A DNA stretch of 59,376 bases from an uncultured Eubacteriales bacterium. Its GTDB lineage: Bacteria; Bacillota; Clostridia; Christensenellales; Aristaeellaceae. Under the pieces are notes generated by a model. It ran no database searches, had not been told where the DNA came from, and saw only the letters and a list, made by a program, of their open reading frames with translations. The stretch spans positions 1 to 59,376 of the forward strand of contig CACWXP010000021.1 in assembly GCA_902764875.1 (NCBI GenBank), in the 5' to 3' direction. Positions 16,230-25,223 of the stretch are shown piece by piece. A program made the position numbers and the translations under genes. Position 1 is the stretch's first letter. Each line of letters opens with the position of its first letter.

Positions 16230-19200
16230 ATGGCAAAGCGGACAGACGTCAAAAAGGTATTGATTATCGGGAGCGGTCCCATCGTGATCGGGCAGGCGGC
16301 GGAATTTGACTACGCGGGCACGCAGGCCTGCCTGGCCCTGAAGGAAGAGGGATACGAGGTGGTGCTTTGCAACTCGAATCCGGCGACGATCATGACGGAT
16401 ACTTCCATTGCAGATAAGGTTTATATGGAGCCTTTGACACTCGAATACATTGCTAAAATTCTGCGGTATGAGCGGCCGGACGCCATCGTGCCCGGCATCG
16501 GCGGACAGACGGGCCTGAACCTGGCCGTGCAGCTGGAACGCAAGGGCGTGCTGAAGGAATGCGGAACGGAGCTGTTGGGGACCTCGAGCCGGAGCATCGA
16601 GCGGGCGGAGGACCGGGAACTGTTCAAGGAAATGTGCCAGAGCATCGGCGAGCCCGTAATCCCCAGCGAGATTACCTACAACCTGGAAGAGGCGAAGAAG
16701 GCGGCCTTGGATATCGGGTACCCGGTGGTTCTGCGTCCTGCCTTCACCTTGGGCGGCACCGGCGGCGGATTTGCCAACAACGAGGAAGAACTGATTGAAA
16801 TCGGGACGAACGCCTTCCGGCTGAGCCCGGTGCACCAGGTGTTGGTCGAAAAGAGTGTCCGCGGATACAAGGAGATCGAATTCGAGGTCATGCGGGACAG
16901 CAACGACAAGGCGATCACGATCTGCGGGATGGAGAACGTGGACCCCGTGGGCGTGCATACCGGCGACAGCGTGGTGGTGGCGCCGATTCTGAGCCTGAAC
17001 GACCACGACCTGAAGATGCTGAACGACAGCGCCATCAAGATCATCCGGGAACTGAAGGTTGAAGGCGGCTGCAACGTACAGTTCGCCCTGAACCCGAACA
17101 GCAGCGAGTACTTCCTGATCGAGGTCAATCCCCGGGTGAGCCGTTCTTCCGCCCTGGCCAGCAAGGCCAGCGGGTATCCAATTGCGCGGGTGACGGCGAA
17201 GATCGCGCTGGGCATGGCACTGGAAGAGATTCCGGTGGCCGGAGGAAACGCGGCGATGGAACCGAGCCTGGACTACATTGTCGCGAAGTTCCCGCGGTTC
17301 CCCTTTGATAAGTTTACATCTGCCAGCAATGCCCTGGGGACCCAGATGAAGGCTACGGGCGAAGTGATGGGCATCGGGAGCAACCTGGAGGAATGCATGC
17401 TGAAGAGCGTGCGGAGCCTGGAGACCGGAGTGTGCCATCTTCAGCTGGCCAAGTTTGATAACGAGAGTACCGAAGCCCTGCTGGAATACGTGAAGGAATT
17501 CCGGGCGGATACGCTTTACGCGGTTTGCGAACTGCTGCGCCGGGGGATCGGGATTGACGAGATCCACGAACGGACGATGATTACGGAGCTTTTCCTCGAA
17601 AGCCTGAAGAAAATCACGGACATGGAGAAAAAGCTGGCGGCGAAGAAGGGCGACGCGGAGCTGCTGCGGGAAGCGAAGAAAATGGGCTTCGGGGACGAGT
17701 ACATCGCGAAGCTGTGGGGCATGGCAGAGACGGAGATCTACGGGCTGCGGAAAGAAAAGGGCATCGTGCCGGTTTTCCGGATGGTGGACACGTTACACAC
17801 CGGGAAATACATCGCTTATCTTTACAGCAGCTACAGTAACGGGAACGATTCGATCCTGACGGACAAAAAGAAGATCGTGGTGCTCGGGGCCGGGCCGATC
17901 CGCATCGGCCAGGGCGTGGAGTTCGACTATTCCACGGTGCACGCGGTGCAGACCATCCGGCGGGCCGGATATGAAGCCATTATCATCAACAACAACCCGG
18001 AGACGGTTTCTACGGACTACACTACCGCGGACAAGCTGTACTTTGAGCCGCTGACGCCGGAAGACGTGATGGCGATCATCGACTTTGAACAGCCGGAGGG
18101 CGTAATCGCCTCCCTCGGCGGACAGACAGCCATCAACCTGGCCCAGCCGCTGATGGATCGGGGTGTGAAGATCATCGGGACGGACTGCGCGGCCATCGAA
18201 CGGGCGGAGAATCGGGACAGCTTTGAGAAGATTCTGCTGGATCTTGGTATTCCGCAGCCGAAGGGACAGGCTGTGACGAAAATCGAAGACGGCGTGCGGG
18301 CGGCGGAGGAGATCGGGTATCCGGTGCTGGTGCGGCCGAGCTTCGTGCTGGGCGGCCGGGCGATGCAGATTGTGGCCGACGAGAAGCAGCTGCGGCATTA
18401 CCTGAAAACCGCGGTGGAGATTGACGCGGACAAGCCGGTGCTGGTGGACAAATACATCCGGGGCAAAGAGGTTGAGGTGGATGCGATCTGCGACGGGCGG
18501 GACGTGTTCGTGCCCGGGATTATGGAACTGGTGGAGCGGACGGGCATCCACAGCGGTGACTCCATCTCCGTTTATCCGGCGTTTTCCATCAGTAACAAGG
18601 TGAAGGGGATCATCCTGCAGTACGCGAAGAAGTTGGGTCTCGGGATCGGGATCGTCGGGCTTTACAACATCCAGTTCATCGTGGACTCCAATGAGGATGT
18701 ATATATTATTGAAGTGAATCCGCGGTCCAGCCGGACGGTGCCGTTCCTGAGCAAGGCGACGGGGTATTCCCTGGCGGACATCGCCACGGAGGTGATTCTG
18801 GGGAAGAGCCTGAAGGAGCAGGGGATCTTCGACCTGTATCCGGAGGAGAAGAAGCGGTTCTATGTGAAGGTACCGGTGTTCAGCTTTAACAAGATCAAGG
18901 GACTGGACGCCTATCTGAGCCCGGAAATGAAATCCACGGGCGAGGCAATCGGCTATGACGACAAGCTGAACCGGGCGCTGTACAAGGCGCTGCAGGCCGG
19001 TGGAACGCGGCTGCAGAACTACGGAACGGTGCTGGCGACGATCGCCGACCGGGACAAGAACGAGGCGCTGCCGCTGATCCGGCGGTTCTACAACCTGGGG
19101 TTCAACATTGAGGCGACCAACGGCACGGCCCGGTTCCTGAAGGAGCACGGGATTCGCACCCACGCGCTGAAGAAGATCAGCGAGGGCAGCAACGAGATTC

Positions 19201-19403
19201 CCGAAAGCATCCGGCAGGGGCATGTGGCCTACATCATCAACACAAGCGAGATCGGGGCTTCGGACTCGGAAAGCGACGGGCTGAAGATTCGCCAGAGCGC
19301 CACGGAGAACAACGCTACGATCTTTACGAGCCTGGATACGGTGCGGGTGCTGCTGGACGTGCTGGAGGAGACGACGCTGACGATTTCGACGATCGACGCT
19401 TGA
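16230..19403 (+). CDS. carB: Carbamoyl-phosphate synthase large subunit
   Basis: 1,057 residues, the usual size. It has the duplicated ATP-grasp architecture: the first half opens VLIIGSGPIVIGQAAEFDYAGTQA, the second half opens VVLGAGPIRIGQGVEFDYSTVHA near residue 550, and a C-terminal MGS-like allosteric domain follows. It makes carbamoyl phosphate from bicarbonate, ATP and ammonia channelled from CarA. The GGAGGGGAG site fixes the ATG at 16230. No carA gene lies next to it or elsewhere in the window, which is unusual because carAB are normally adjacent. Confidence 0.97.
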   Translation: MAKRTDVKKVLIIGSGPIVIGQAAEFDYAGTQACLALKEEGYEVVLCNSNPATIMTDTSIADKVYMEPLTLEYIAKILRYERPDAIVPGIGGQTGLNLAVQLERKGVLKECGTELLGTSSRSIERAEDRELFKEMCQSIGEPVIPSEITYNLEEAKKAALDIGYPVVLRPAFTLGGTGGGFANNEEELIEIGTNAFRLSPVHQVLVEKSVRGYKEIEFEVMRDSNDKAITICGMENVDPVGVHTGDSVVVAPILSLNDHDLKMLNDSAIKIIRELKVEGGCNVQFALNPNSSEYFLIEVNPRVSRSSALASKASGYPIARVTAKIALGMALEEIPVAGGNAAMEPSLDYIVAKFPRFPFDKFTSASNALGTQMKATGEVMGIGSNLEECMLKSVRSLETGVCHLQLAKFDNESTEALLEYVKEFRADTLYAVCELLRRGIGIDEIHERTMITELFLESLKKITDMEKKLAAKKGDAELLREAKKMGFGDEYIAKLWGMAETEIYGLRKEKGIVPVFRMVDTLHTGKYIAYLYSSYSNGNDSILTDKKKIVVLGAGPIRIGQGVEFDYSTVHAVQTIRRAGYEAIIINNNPETVSTDYTTADKLYFEPLTPEDVMAIIDFEQPEGVIASLGGQTAINLAQPLMDRGVKIIGTDCAAIERAENRDSFEKILLDLGIPQPKGQAVTKIEDGVRAAEEIGYPVLVRPSFVLGGRAMQIVADEKQLRHYLKTAVEIDADKPVLVDKYIRGKEVEVDAICDGRDVFVPGIMELVERTGIHSGDSISVYPAFSISNKVKGIILQYAKKLGLGIGIVGLYNIQFIVDSNEDVYIIEVNPRSSRTVPFLSKATGYSLADIATEVILGKSLKEQGIFDLYPEEKKRFYVKVPVFSFNKIKGLDAYLSPEMKSTGEAIGYDDKLNRALYKALQAGGTRLQNYGTVLATIADRDKNEALPLIRRFYNLGFNIEATNGTARFLKEHGIRTHALKKISEGSNEIPESIRQGHVAYIINTSEIGASDSESDGLKIRQSATENNATIFTSLDTVRVLLDVLEETTLTISTIDA

Positions 19404-19413
19404 CGAGGTGTTC

Positions 19414-20145
19414 ATGAAACAACTGATTCTGAAGGTCTGGGAGAATGACCGGATTGCGGAAAGTGTTTACAGAATGGTGCTGGAAGGGCCGGAACTGGAG
19501 GAGCAGAAGCCGGGACAGTTTGTGAATATCCGGCTGGACGGGCAGTTCCTGCGGCGGCCGATTTCCGTCTGCGAGTCGGAGGCGGGAATGCTGACGATCA
19601 TCTATAAGGTGGTTGGCCGGGGAACGGAGGCGCTGAGCCGGCGCCGGCGGCGGGACACGCTGGATGTGCTGACCGGGCTCGGGAACGGGTATGACCTGTC
19701 GAAAGCCGGGGACCGGCCGCTGCTGCTGGGCGGCGGCGTGGGCGTGCCGCCGCTGGTGATGCTGGCCCGGAAGCTGCGGGAGCAGGGAAAAGAAGTGACC
19801 GCGGTGCTGGGGTTCAACACGAAAGAAGAAGTGTTCGGAGAGACGGCTTTCCGGATGATGGATTGCACGGCGATCGTGACCACGGTGGACGGCAGTTATG
19901 GCACGAAGGGGTTTGTGACCGACGCTTTGCCGGAGGATTACAGCTACTTCTATACCTGCGGACCGGAGCCGATGCTGAAGGCGGTATACCGGAAGACGGT
20001 GACCTCCGGGCAGTTCAGCTTTGAAGAGCGAATGGGATGCGGGTTCGGCGCGTGCATGGGATGCAGCTGCAGGACAATCACGGGGTACAAGCGGATCTGC
20101 CGGGAGGGGCCGGTGCTGGAGAAGGAAGAGATCCTGTGGGAATAG
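19414..20145 (+). CDS. pyrK: Dihydroorotate dehydrogenase B electron transfer subunit
   Basis: 243 residues of the ferredoxin-reductase type. It has an FAD-binding barrel (RRPISVCE), an NAD-binding half (LLGGGVGVPPL, CGPEPMLKA) and a C-terminal 2Fe-2S motif CGFGACMGCSCR followed by a distal Cys in KRICREGPV. It passes electrons from PyrD to NAD+. GAGG (19405-19408) supports the ATG at 19414; a GTG at 19408 in the same frame is less likely. Only ten bases separate it from carB, so coupling is likely. Confidence 0.95.
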   Translation: MKQLILKVWENDRIAESVYRMVLEGPELEEQKPGQFVNIRLDGQFLRRPISVCESEAGMLTIIYKVVGRGTEALSRRRRRDTLDVLTGLGNGYDLSKAGDRPLLLGGGVGVPPLVMLARKLREQGKEVTAVLGFNTKEEVFGETAFRMMDCTAIVTTVDGSYGTKGFVTDALPEDYSYFYTCGPEPMLKAVYRKTVTSGQFSFEERMGCGFGACMGCSCRTITGYKRICREGPVLEKEEILWE

Positions 20146-20157
20146 GGGTTACGGAGA

Positions 20158-20177
20158 GGTTTTAGGTTTTAGGGTTA
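20158..20177 (+). repeat. Telomere-like spacer motif
   Basis: GGTTTTAGGTTTTAGGGTTA sits in the pyrK-pyrD gap, the clearest copy of a G/T-rich motif that recurs in operon spacers of this window. Confidence 0.5.
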
Positions 20178-20198
20178 AAGAGTGGAGCGTGGGGAAAT

Positions 20199-21104
20199 TT
20201 GAGTGATATTTTGAAGACTTCGCTTTGCGGGATTGAGTTGGACAACCCGGTGATTCCCGCCAGCGGAACTTTCGGGTTTGGATATGAGTTCGCGCAGTGG
20301 TATGATATCAACTGCCTGGGGACCTTCTCCTTCAAGGGAACGACGAAGGAAGAACGGTTCGGAAACCCGACGCCGCGGATTGCGGAATGTGCGGCGGGGA
20401 TGATCAATTCCGTCGGACTGCAGAATCCCGGGGTGGAACGGGTCATTGCGGAAGAGCTGCCGAAGCTGAAACAGGTTTTCCGCAAAAAGGTAATGGCCAA
20501 CGTCAGCGGGTTCAGCGTGGAGGACTACGCTTATACCTGTGAAAAGCTGGACCGGGAGGAACAGGTGGGCTGGCTGGAGGTGAACATCTCCTGCCCCAAC
20601 GTCCACGGGGGCGGCATGAGCTTCGGCACGGATCCGAAGGCCGCGGCGGAAGTGACGGCGGCGGTGAAGCGGGTGACGACGAAGCCGGTGATCATGAAGC
20701 TGAGCCCCAACGTGACGGACATCACGGAGATCGCGAAGGCCTGCGAAGGCGCAGGGGCGGACGGGGTCAGCCTGATCAATACCCTGCAGGGAATGCGGAT
20801 CAGTCTGCGGACCCGGAAGCCGGTGCTGGCCAACGTGATGGGCGGCGTCAGCGGGCCGGCGGTGTTCCCGGTGGCACTGCGGATGGTGTGGCAGGTGTGC
20901 CGGGCGGTGAAGATCCCGGTCGTCGGCATGGGCGGCATCACGACGGCGGAAGATGTGCTGGAGATGATGATGGCCGGAGCCTGCGCCGTGGAGGTCGGAG
21001 CTGCGAACCTGACGGATCCCTGTGCGTGCAAAACGATTATCGACGGGCTGCCGGCGGCCATGGACAAATACGGCATCCGGAACCTTGAGGAACTCAGAAT
21101 ATAA
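20199..21104 (+). CDS. pyrD: Dihydroorotate dehydrogenase, catalytic subunit (class 1B)
   Basis: 301 residues of the FMN-binding TIM-barrel type. The substrate loop NISCPNVHGGG carries the catalytic Cys typical of class 1, and GGITTAEDVLEMMMAGACAVEVGAA is the phosphate/FMN end of the barrel. Pairing with PyrK defines the NAD-dependent 1B type. No ATG fits; the TTG at 20199 gives the expected MSDILKTSLCGIELDNP N-terminus, with a G-rich site just upstream. It acts in the cytoplasm as a PyrD2K2 complex. Confidence 0.95.
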   Translation: MSDILKTSLCGIELDNPVIPASGTFGFGYEFAQWYDINCLGTFSFKGTTKEERFGNPTPRIAECAAGMINSVGLQNPGVERVIAEELPKLKQVFRKKVMANVSGFSVEDYAYTCEKLDREEQVGWLEVNISCPNVHGGGMSFGTDPKAAAEVTAAVKRVTTKPVIMKLSPNVTDITEIAKACEGAGADGVSLINTLQGMRISLRTRKPVLANVMGGVSGPAVFPVALRMVWQVCRAVKIPVVGMGGITTAEDVLEMMMAGACAVEVGAANLTDPCACKTIIDGLPAAMDKYGIRNLEELRI

Positions 21105-21121
21105 GGAAGGAGCGGAACAGG

Positions 21122-21826
21122 ATGGGGAAAGACGTTATTGTTGCCTGTGATTTTGACAGCATGGAGAAGACCCTGGCTTTTCTGGACAGATTTCAGGGAC
21201 TGGGGCGGAAGCCTTTTGTGAAGATCGGGATGGAACTGTATTATGCGGAGGGGCCGCAGATTGTCCGGGAGATCAAGAAACGCGGGCACAAAATCTTTCT
21301 GGACCTGAAATTGCACGACATTCCGAACACGGTGAAGAAGGCCATGGCGGTGCTAAGCCGGCTGGATGTGGATATCTGCAATCTCCACGCGGCGGGGACG
21401 GTTCGCATGATGGAGGCGGCGCTGGAAGGGCTGACCCGGCCGGACGGAACCCGGCCGCTGCTGATTGCTGTGACGCAGCTGACCAGTACGGACCAGGCGG
21501 CGCTGGAACAGGACCTGTGGATTGAGCGGCCGATGGATGAAGTGGTGATGCACTACGCGAAAAACGCGAAGGCGGCCGGGCTGGACGGCGTGGTGTGCTC
21601 GCCGCTGGAGGCGGAGAAAGTGCATGCTTCCTGCGGCGCGGCGTTTCTGACGGTGACGCCCGGTGTTCGGTTTGCCGACGGGGACGTGGGCGACCAGAAA
21701 CGGGTGATGACACCGGCGGAGGCGAAAAAGATCGGCAGCGACTACATCGTGGTCGGGCGGCCGATCACCGCGGCGGAGGATCCTGTTGCCGCTTATGAGC
21801 GGTGTGTAAGGGAGTTTTGCGATTGA
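21122..21826 (+). CDS. pyrF: Orotidine 5'-phosphate decarboxylase
   Basis: 234 residues; converts OMP to UMP, the last step. The catalytic segment FLDLKLHDIPNTV and the phosphate-binding region YIVVGRPIT are complete, and the size fits the short bacterial family. GGAAGGAG upstream supports the ATG at 21122. It is 17 bases from pyrD in the same operon. Confidence 0.96.
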   Translation: MGKDVIVACDFDSMEKTLAFLDRFQGLGRKPFVKIGMELYYAEGPQIVREIKKRGHKIFLDLKLHDIPNTVKKAMAVLSRLDVDICNLHAAGTVRMMEAALEGLTRPDGTRPLLIAVTQLTSTDQAALEQDLWIERPMDEVVMHYAKNAKAAGLDGVVCSPLEAEKVHASCGAAFLTVTPGVRFADGDVGDQKRVMTPAEAKKIGSDYIVVGRPITAAEDPVAAYERCVREFCD

Positions 21827-21882
21827 TGGCGGCGCACGGGAAGAGTGCGGGAAACGAGAAACGGAAGAGGAGGATGCAGACA

Positions 21883-22527
21883 ATGACCAGAGAAGAAATC
21901 AATGTTCTGATCGCGAAGGATCTTTTGAAGATCAAGGCGGTGTTTTTCCGGCCGGAGGAGCCTTTTACCTGGGCCAGCGGGATCAAAAGCCCGGTTTACT
22001 GCGACAACCGGCTGACGCTGACCGCGCCGGAGGTTCGCAACGACGTGGAAAAATCCCTGGCACAGGTGATCGGCGAGGAGTATCCTTCGGTGGAAGTGCT
22101 GATGGGCACTTCGACGGCGGGCATTGCCCACGCGGCGATCACCGGCCATCTGATGGGCCTGCCCATGGGATATGTGCGTTCCGGGGCCAAGGATCACGGC
22201 CGGCAGAACCAGATTGAAGGGAAGCTAGAGCCCGGGCAGAAGGTGGTTGTGGTGGAAGATCTGATTTCCACCGGCGGCAGCGTGCTGGAAGTGGTCGATG
22301 TGCTGCGGGCGGCCGGCGCGGAAGTGCTGGGCATTGCCAGTATCTTTACCTATGGGATGAAGAAGGGGATCGAGCGGCTGGCGGCGGCGAAGGTGAGGAA
22401 CGTTTCGCTGACGAATTTCGATGTCATTGCCGAGGAGGCCGCGAAGGAAGGGTATATCCGGCCGGAGGACGTTTCGCGGCTGCTGAAGTTCCGGAACGAT
22501 CCCGCGGATGAGCACTGGCGGGATTAG
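21883..22527 (+). CDS. pyrE: Orotate phosphoribosyltransferase
   Basis: 214 residues; joins orotate to PRPP to give OMP. The PRPP loop VVVVEDLISTGGSVLEVV is diagnostic, along with the FTWASGIKSPVYCDNR substrate region. ATG 21883 is chosen because AGAGGAGG (21866-21873) is nine bases upstream; an in-frame ATG at 21874 would abut that site. It follows pyrF after 56 bases. Confidence 0.95.
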   Translation: MTREEINVLIAKDLLKIKAVFFRPEEPFTWASGIKSPVYCDNRLTLTAPEVRNDVEKSLAQVIGEEYPSVEVLMGTSTAGIAHAAITGHLMGLPMGYVRSGAKDHGRQNQIEGKLEPGQKVVVVEDLISTGGSVLEVVDVLRAAGAEVLGIASIFTYGMKKGIERLAAAKVRNVSLTNFDVIAEEAAKEGYIRPEDVSRLLKFRNDPADEHWRD

Positions 22528-22532
22528 GATTT

Positions 22533-22614
22533 ACGAGGACGTGTCCAAATCTATGATTTGGGTAATACGTCTCGTGCAACAACTGTCAAAGTCGCTTCGC
22601 GACTTTGGTAACAG
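22533..22614 (+). repeat. Double-hairpin palindromic element between pyrE and pyrB
   Basis: Hairpin one: ACGAGGACGT (22533-22542) pairs with ACGTCTCGT (22567-22575), and inside it CCAAATC (22545-22551) pairs with GATTTGG (22555-22561). Hairpin two: CAAAGTCGC (22587-22595) pairs with GCGACTTTG (22599-22607), extended by CTGT/ACAG (22583-22586, 22611-22614). No T-run follows, so it is not a simple terminator. It looks like a mobile palindromic element or RNA processing signal inside the operon. Confidence 0.7.
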
Positions 22615-22664
22615 CGATCGCAGGGGTCACGGGATTCAGGGGATTTAGAGAGGGGGAAGATTCT

Positions 22665-23597
22665 TTGGTTCGGAGTGTTATTGACGTACCGGATCTGAGT
22701 CTGGAGGAACTGACGGGGTTGATGGATACGGCGGAGGATATCATCGGGCATCCGGATGATTACGCGGATGCCTGCCGGCGGAAGAAGCTGGCGACGCTGT
22801 TCTTTGAGCCCAGCACCCGCACGCGGCTGAGCTTTGAGGCAGCGATGTATGAACTGGGCGGAAACGTGCTGAGCGTGACCGGCGCGGGGACCAGCTCGGC
22901 GGCCAAGGGCGAAAGCGTGGCGGACACGGCCAAAACGGTTTCCTGCTACGCGGATATCATCGCTATGCGGCATCCGAAGGAAGGCGCGGCGCTGGTGGCG
23001 GCGAAGGCGGCTTCCGTTCCGGTGATCAACGCCGGGGACGGCGGCCACTGCCATCCGACCCAGACACTGGCGGACCTGCTGACGATCCGGCGGGAGAAAG
23101 GGCGGCTTGGCGATCTGACGGTGGGTCTGTGCGGCGACCTGAAGTTCGGGCGGACCGTGCATTCCCTGATCAACGCCATGAGCCGGTATGAGGGACTGAA
23201 GTTTGTGCTGATCAGCCCGGAAGAGCTGAAGGTGCCCAGCTATGTGAAGAACGAATCCCTGAAAAAACGGGGTATTCCCTATGAGCAGACCACGGACCTG
23301 GAGCAGGTGATCGGGAAGCTGGATATCCTTTACATGACACGGGTGCAGCGGGAACGCTTCTTCAACGAGGAGGATTACCTGCGGCTGCGGGACAGCTATA
23401 TCCTGACGCCGGAGAAACTGAAGAAGGCGCGGCCGGATCTGTGTGTGATGCATCCCCTGCCCCGGGTGAACGAGATCAGCGTGGCGGTGGACGACGATCC
23501 GCGGGCATGCTATTTCAAACAGGTGCTGAACGGGAAGTATATGCGCATGGCGCTGATCCTGATGCTGCTTGGACTGACGGGAGGTGCTCGGGCATGA
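22665..23597 (+). CDS. pyrB: Aspartate carbamoyltransferase catalytic subunit
   Basis: 310 residues; makes carbamoyl-aspartate, the committed step. The carbamoyl-phosphate site [13 protein letters not shown], the [12 protein letters not shown] motif and the aspartate-side HPLPRVNEI are intact. The TTG at 22665 gives [15 protein letters not shown] and has AGGGGG (22651-22656) at good distance. It overlaps pyrI by ATGA, so both chains are made together. The presence of PyrI implies an allosteric holoenzyme, as in enterobacteria. Confidence 0.96.
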   Translation: MVRSVIDVPDLSLEELTGLMDTAEDIIGHPDDYADACRRKKLATLFFEPSTRTRLSFEAAMYELGGNVLSVTGAGTSSAAKGESVADTAKTVSCYADIIAMRHPKEGAALVAAKAASVPVINAGDGGHCHPTQTLADLLTIRREKGRLGDLTVGLCGDLKFGRTVHSLINAMSRYEGLKFVLISPEELKVPSYVKNESLKKRGIPYEQTTDLEQVIGKLDILYMTRVQRERFFNEEDYLRLRDSYILTPEKLKKARPDLCVMHPLPRVNEISVAVDDDPRACYFKQVLNGKYMRMALILMLLGLTGGARA

Positions 23598-24016
23598 ATG
23601 TGGATTCCATCCGGGACGGGATTGTGATTGACCATATTTCCGCGGGCAACGGCATGAAGCTGTACCGGCTGCTGGGGCTGGAAGGGCTGGATGTGCCGGT
23701 GGCCATGATTACGAATGTGATTTCCCAGAAGCGGGGGCGGAAGGATATTATCAAGATCGACGCGGATATTCCGGTGAATTTCGACGTGATCGGATATGTG
23801 GATCCGGGAGCCACGGTGAACGTGATCCGGCATGGCGAGCTTTCGGAAAAAAAGCAGATCGGGATGCCGGAGCGGCTTACCAATGTGCTGTTCTGTAAAA
23901 ACCCGCGGTGCATTACCTCCTGCGAGCAGGAAATTGAGCATGTTTTCCGCCTGAGCGACCGGGGGAAAAAAGAATATCGCTGTATATGGTGCGAAACGAA
24001 GGCTGCTGAGTTATAA
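23594..24016 (+). CDS. pyrI: Aspartate carbamoyltransferase regulatory subunit
   Basis: 140 residues. The nucleotide-binding half begins [18 protein letters not shown], and the C-terminal zinc domain has Cys ligands in CKNPRC and CIWC, so it should bind CTP/ATP and zinc and dock to PyrB. Translational coupling to pyrB is clear. Its presence in an operon with PyrK/PyrD and a PyrR-type attenuator means pathway control both at transcription and by feedback on the enzyme. Confidence 0.95.
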   Translation: MNVDSIRDGIVIDHISAGNGMKLYRLLGLEGLDVPVAMITNVISQKRGRKDIIKIDADIPVNFDVIGYVDPGATVNVIRHGELSEKKQIGMPERLTNVLFCKNPRCITSCEQEIEHVFRLSDRGKKEYRCIWCETKAAEL

Positions 24017-24053
24017 TAGGAGCATCTTCGGTGTCGGAAAGGGGGCGGCCTGG

Positions 24054-24464
24054 GTGCAGATGGCAAGAAAGGGTACGGTCAGGGTCGTTCTGACGGTGCT
24101 CCTGCTGCTGGTGTTCAGCGCGTTTGTTTTCGCGCAGCCGGTTTTGCGGACAAGGAAATTCTGGTTCGCGTATCTTTGCGGCGTTTTCGCGGTGTTCTTC
24201 CAGTTTTACGCAATTAATACCGTCTATGGCAGAAAGATTGAGAAGGGCCGGTTCTACGGTTTCCCGGTCAGCCGCCTGAGTATCTATTATCTTCTGCTGC
24301 AGCTGGCGGCCAGTACGATTGAGATCACTTCGGGCATGAGCGGCTGGGGGATGCTGGTAATCAACGGGCTGCTGTTTGCTTTCCCGATCATCGGTTTTAT
24401 TACCACCAGAACCGTTCAGGCGGAGATTGCCCGTCAGGACGCGAAACGTAAACAGGCGGAATAA
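24054..24464 (+). CDS. Small four-helix membrane protein, unknown
   Basis: 136 residues with four hydrophobic helices (about 10-28, 35-56, 72-90 and 98-118) and a charged C-terminal tail ending ARQDAKRKQAE. No family is recognised. The GTG at 24054 follows GGGGG (24040-24044) at nine bases; an ATG at 24060 is an alternative. It is the last gene before the strong inverted repeat at 24505-24548, so it is probably the distal gene of the pyr transcript. A role in pyrimidine uptake is conceivable but not shown. Confidence 0.6.
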   Translation: MQMARKGTVRVVLTVLLLLVFSAFVFAQPVLRTRKFWFAYLCGVFAVFFQFYAINTVYGRKIEKGRFYGFPVSRLSIYYLLLQLAASTIEITSGMSGWGMLVINGLLFAFPIIGFITTRTVQAEIARQDAKRKQAE

Positions 24465-24504
24465 CAGCCAGATCGGTTCATTCGGCCAAAAGAAGACCAG
24501 AACA

Positions 24505-24548
24505 CACAAAAACACGAACGTTTAATTACGAACGTTCGTGTTTTTGTG
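24505..24548. terminator. 18-bp perfect inverted repeat: terminator and possible PurR operator
   Basis: CACAAAAACACGAACGTT (24505-24522) is the exact inverse of 24531-24548, with an 8-base loop. The T-run inside the right arm makes a plausible bidirectional terminator for the pyr operon. Each arm also contains ACGAAC, the PurBox core, and the pair of opposed CGAAC/GTTCG sites lies upstream of the purE promoter, so it may double as an operator. Confidence 0.75.
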
Positions 24549-24578
24549 ATATTTTCCGGAATATTCAGCAACCGTTCA

Positions 24579-24607
24579 TTGACATTGTTCGGATTTTCAG
24601 GTAAAAT
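24579..24607 (+). promoter_or_regulatory. pur operon promoter with PurBox in its spacer
   Basis: TTGACA (24579-24584), a 17-base spacer and TAAAAT (24602-24607) form a strong promoter. The complement of 24584-24596 reads AAATCCGAACAAT, a full match to the Bacillus PurR box AWWWCCGAACWWT. A further opposed pair, TGTTCG (24639-24644) and CGAACA (24655-24660), lies in the leader. Repression by a PurR-type protein, relieved by PRPP, is inferred. Confidence 0.75.
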
Positions 24608-24690
24608 GACAGAGGTTTTCAAGCGCACTGCGGTGGAATGTTCGTGCATAAAGGCGAACAATCCTGCCCGGGAAGGACGGATGGAAGCGC

Positions 24691-25179
24691 ATGAGGAAAG
24701 TCGGAATTGTCATGGGCAGCGACAGCGATCTGCCGGTGATCAAAAAGGCAACGGATCAGCTGAAAAAACTGGAAATACCTTTTGAGGTTCATATTTATTC
24801 CGCGCACCGCACACCGGCGGAGGCGCGGGATTTTGCGCTGAACGCCCGAAAGAACGGATTCGGCGTGATTATCGCGGCAGCAGGGATGGCGGCGCACCTG
24901 GCGGGCGCGCTGGCGGCAAACACGACGCTGCCGGTGATCGGAATCCCCTGCGCCGGGCCGGTTTTGGACGGGCTGGACGCGCTGCTGAGCACGGTGCAGA
25001 TGCCGACGGGGATCCCGGTGGCAACGGTGGCGGTTGGCGGCGGGGCGAACGCGGCCTTGCTGGCGGCCCAGATTCTGGCGGTGGAAGACGCGGAGCTGGC
25101 GGCGCAGCTGGACGCGAAGCGGGCAGCGGACGCGGCGGCGGTGCTGGAAAAAGATGCGGGCGTTTTGGAGAGAATTTAA
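24691..25179 (+). CDS. purE: N5-carboxyaminoimidazole ribonucleotide mutase / AIR carboxylase
   Basis: 162 residues with the PurE signature [13 protein letters not shown] at the N-terminus, SAHRTP at residues 38-43 and the [11 protein letters not shown] segment. It carboxylates aminoimidazole ribonucleotide. No purK follows, so either purK lies elsewhere or this is a class II enzyme that uses CO2 directly; the class was not decided here. It is the first gene after the PurBox promoter. Confidence 0.94.
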   Translation: MRKVGIVMGSDSDLPVIKKATDQLKKLEIPFEVHIYSAHRTPAEARDFALNARKNGFGVIIAAAGMAAHLAGALAANTTLPVIGIPCAGPVLDGLDALLSTVQMPTGIPVATVAVGGGANAALLAAQILAVEDAELAAQLDAKRAADAAAVLEKDAGVLERI

Positions 25180-25223
25180 GGGTTACAAGGTTTAAGGCTA
25201 AAAGGCAGAGGAGATTTTGCAAT

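Noticed and set aside
24608-24690. Purine riboswitch before purE
   Set aside because: The leader is only about 77 bases and lacks the conserved three-way junction; PurR-type boxes account for control.
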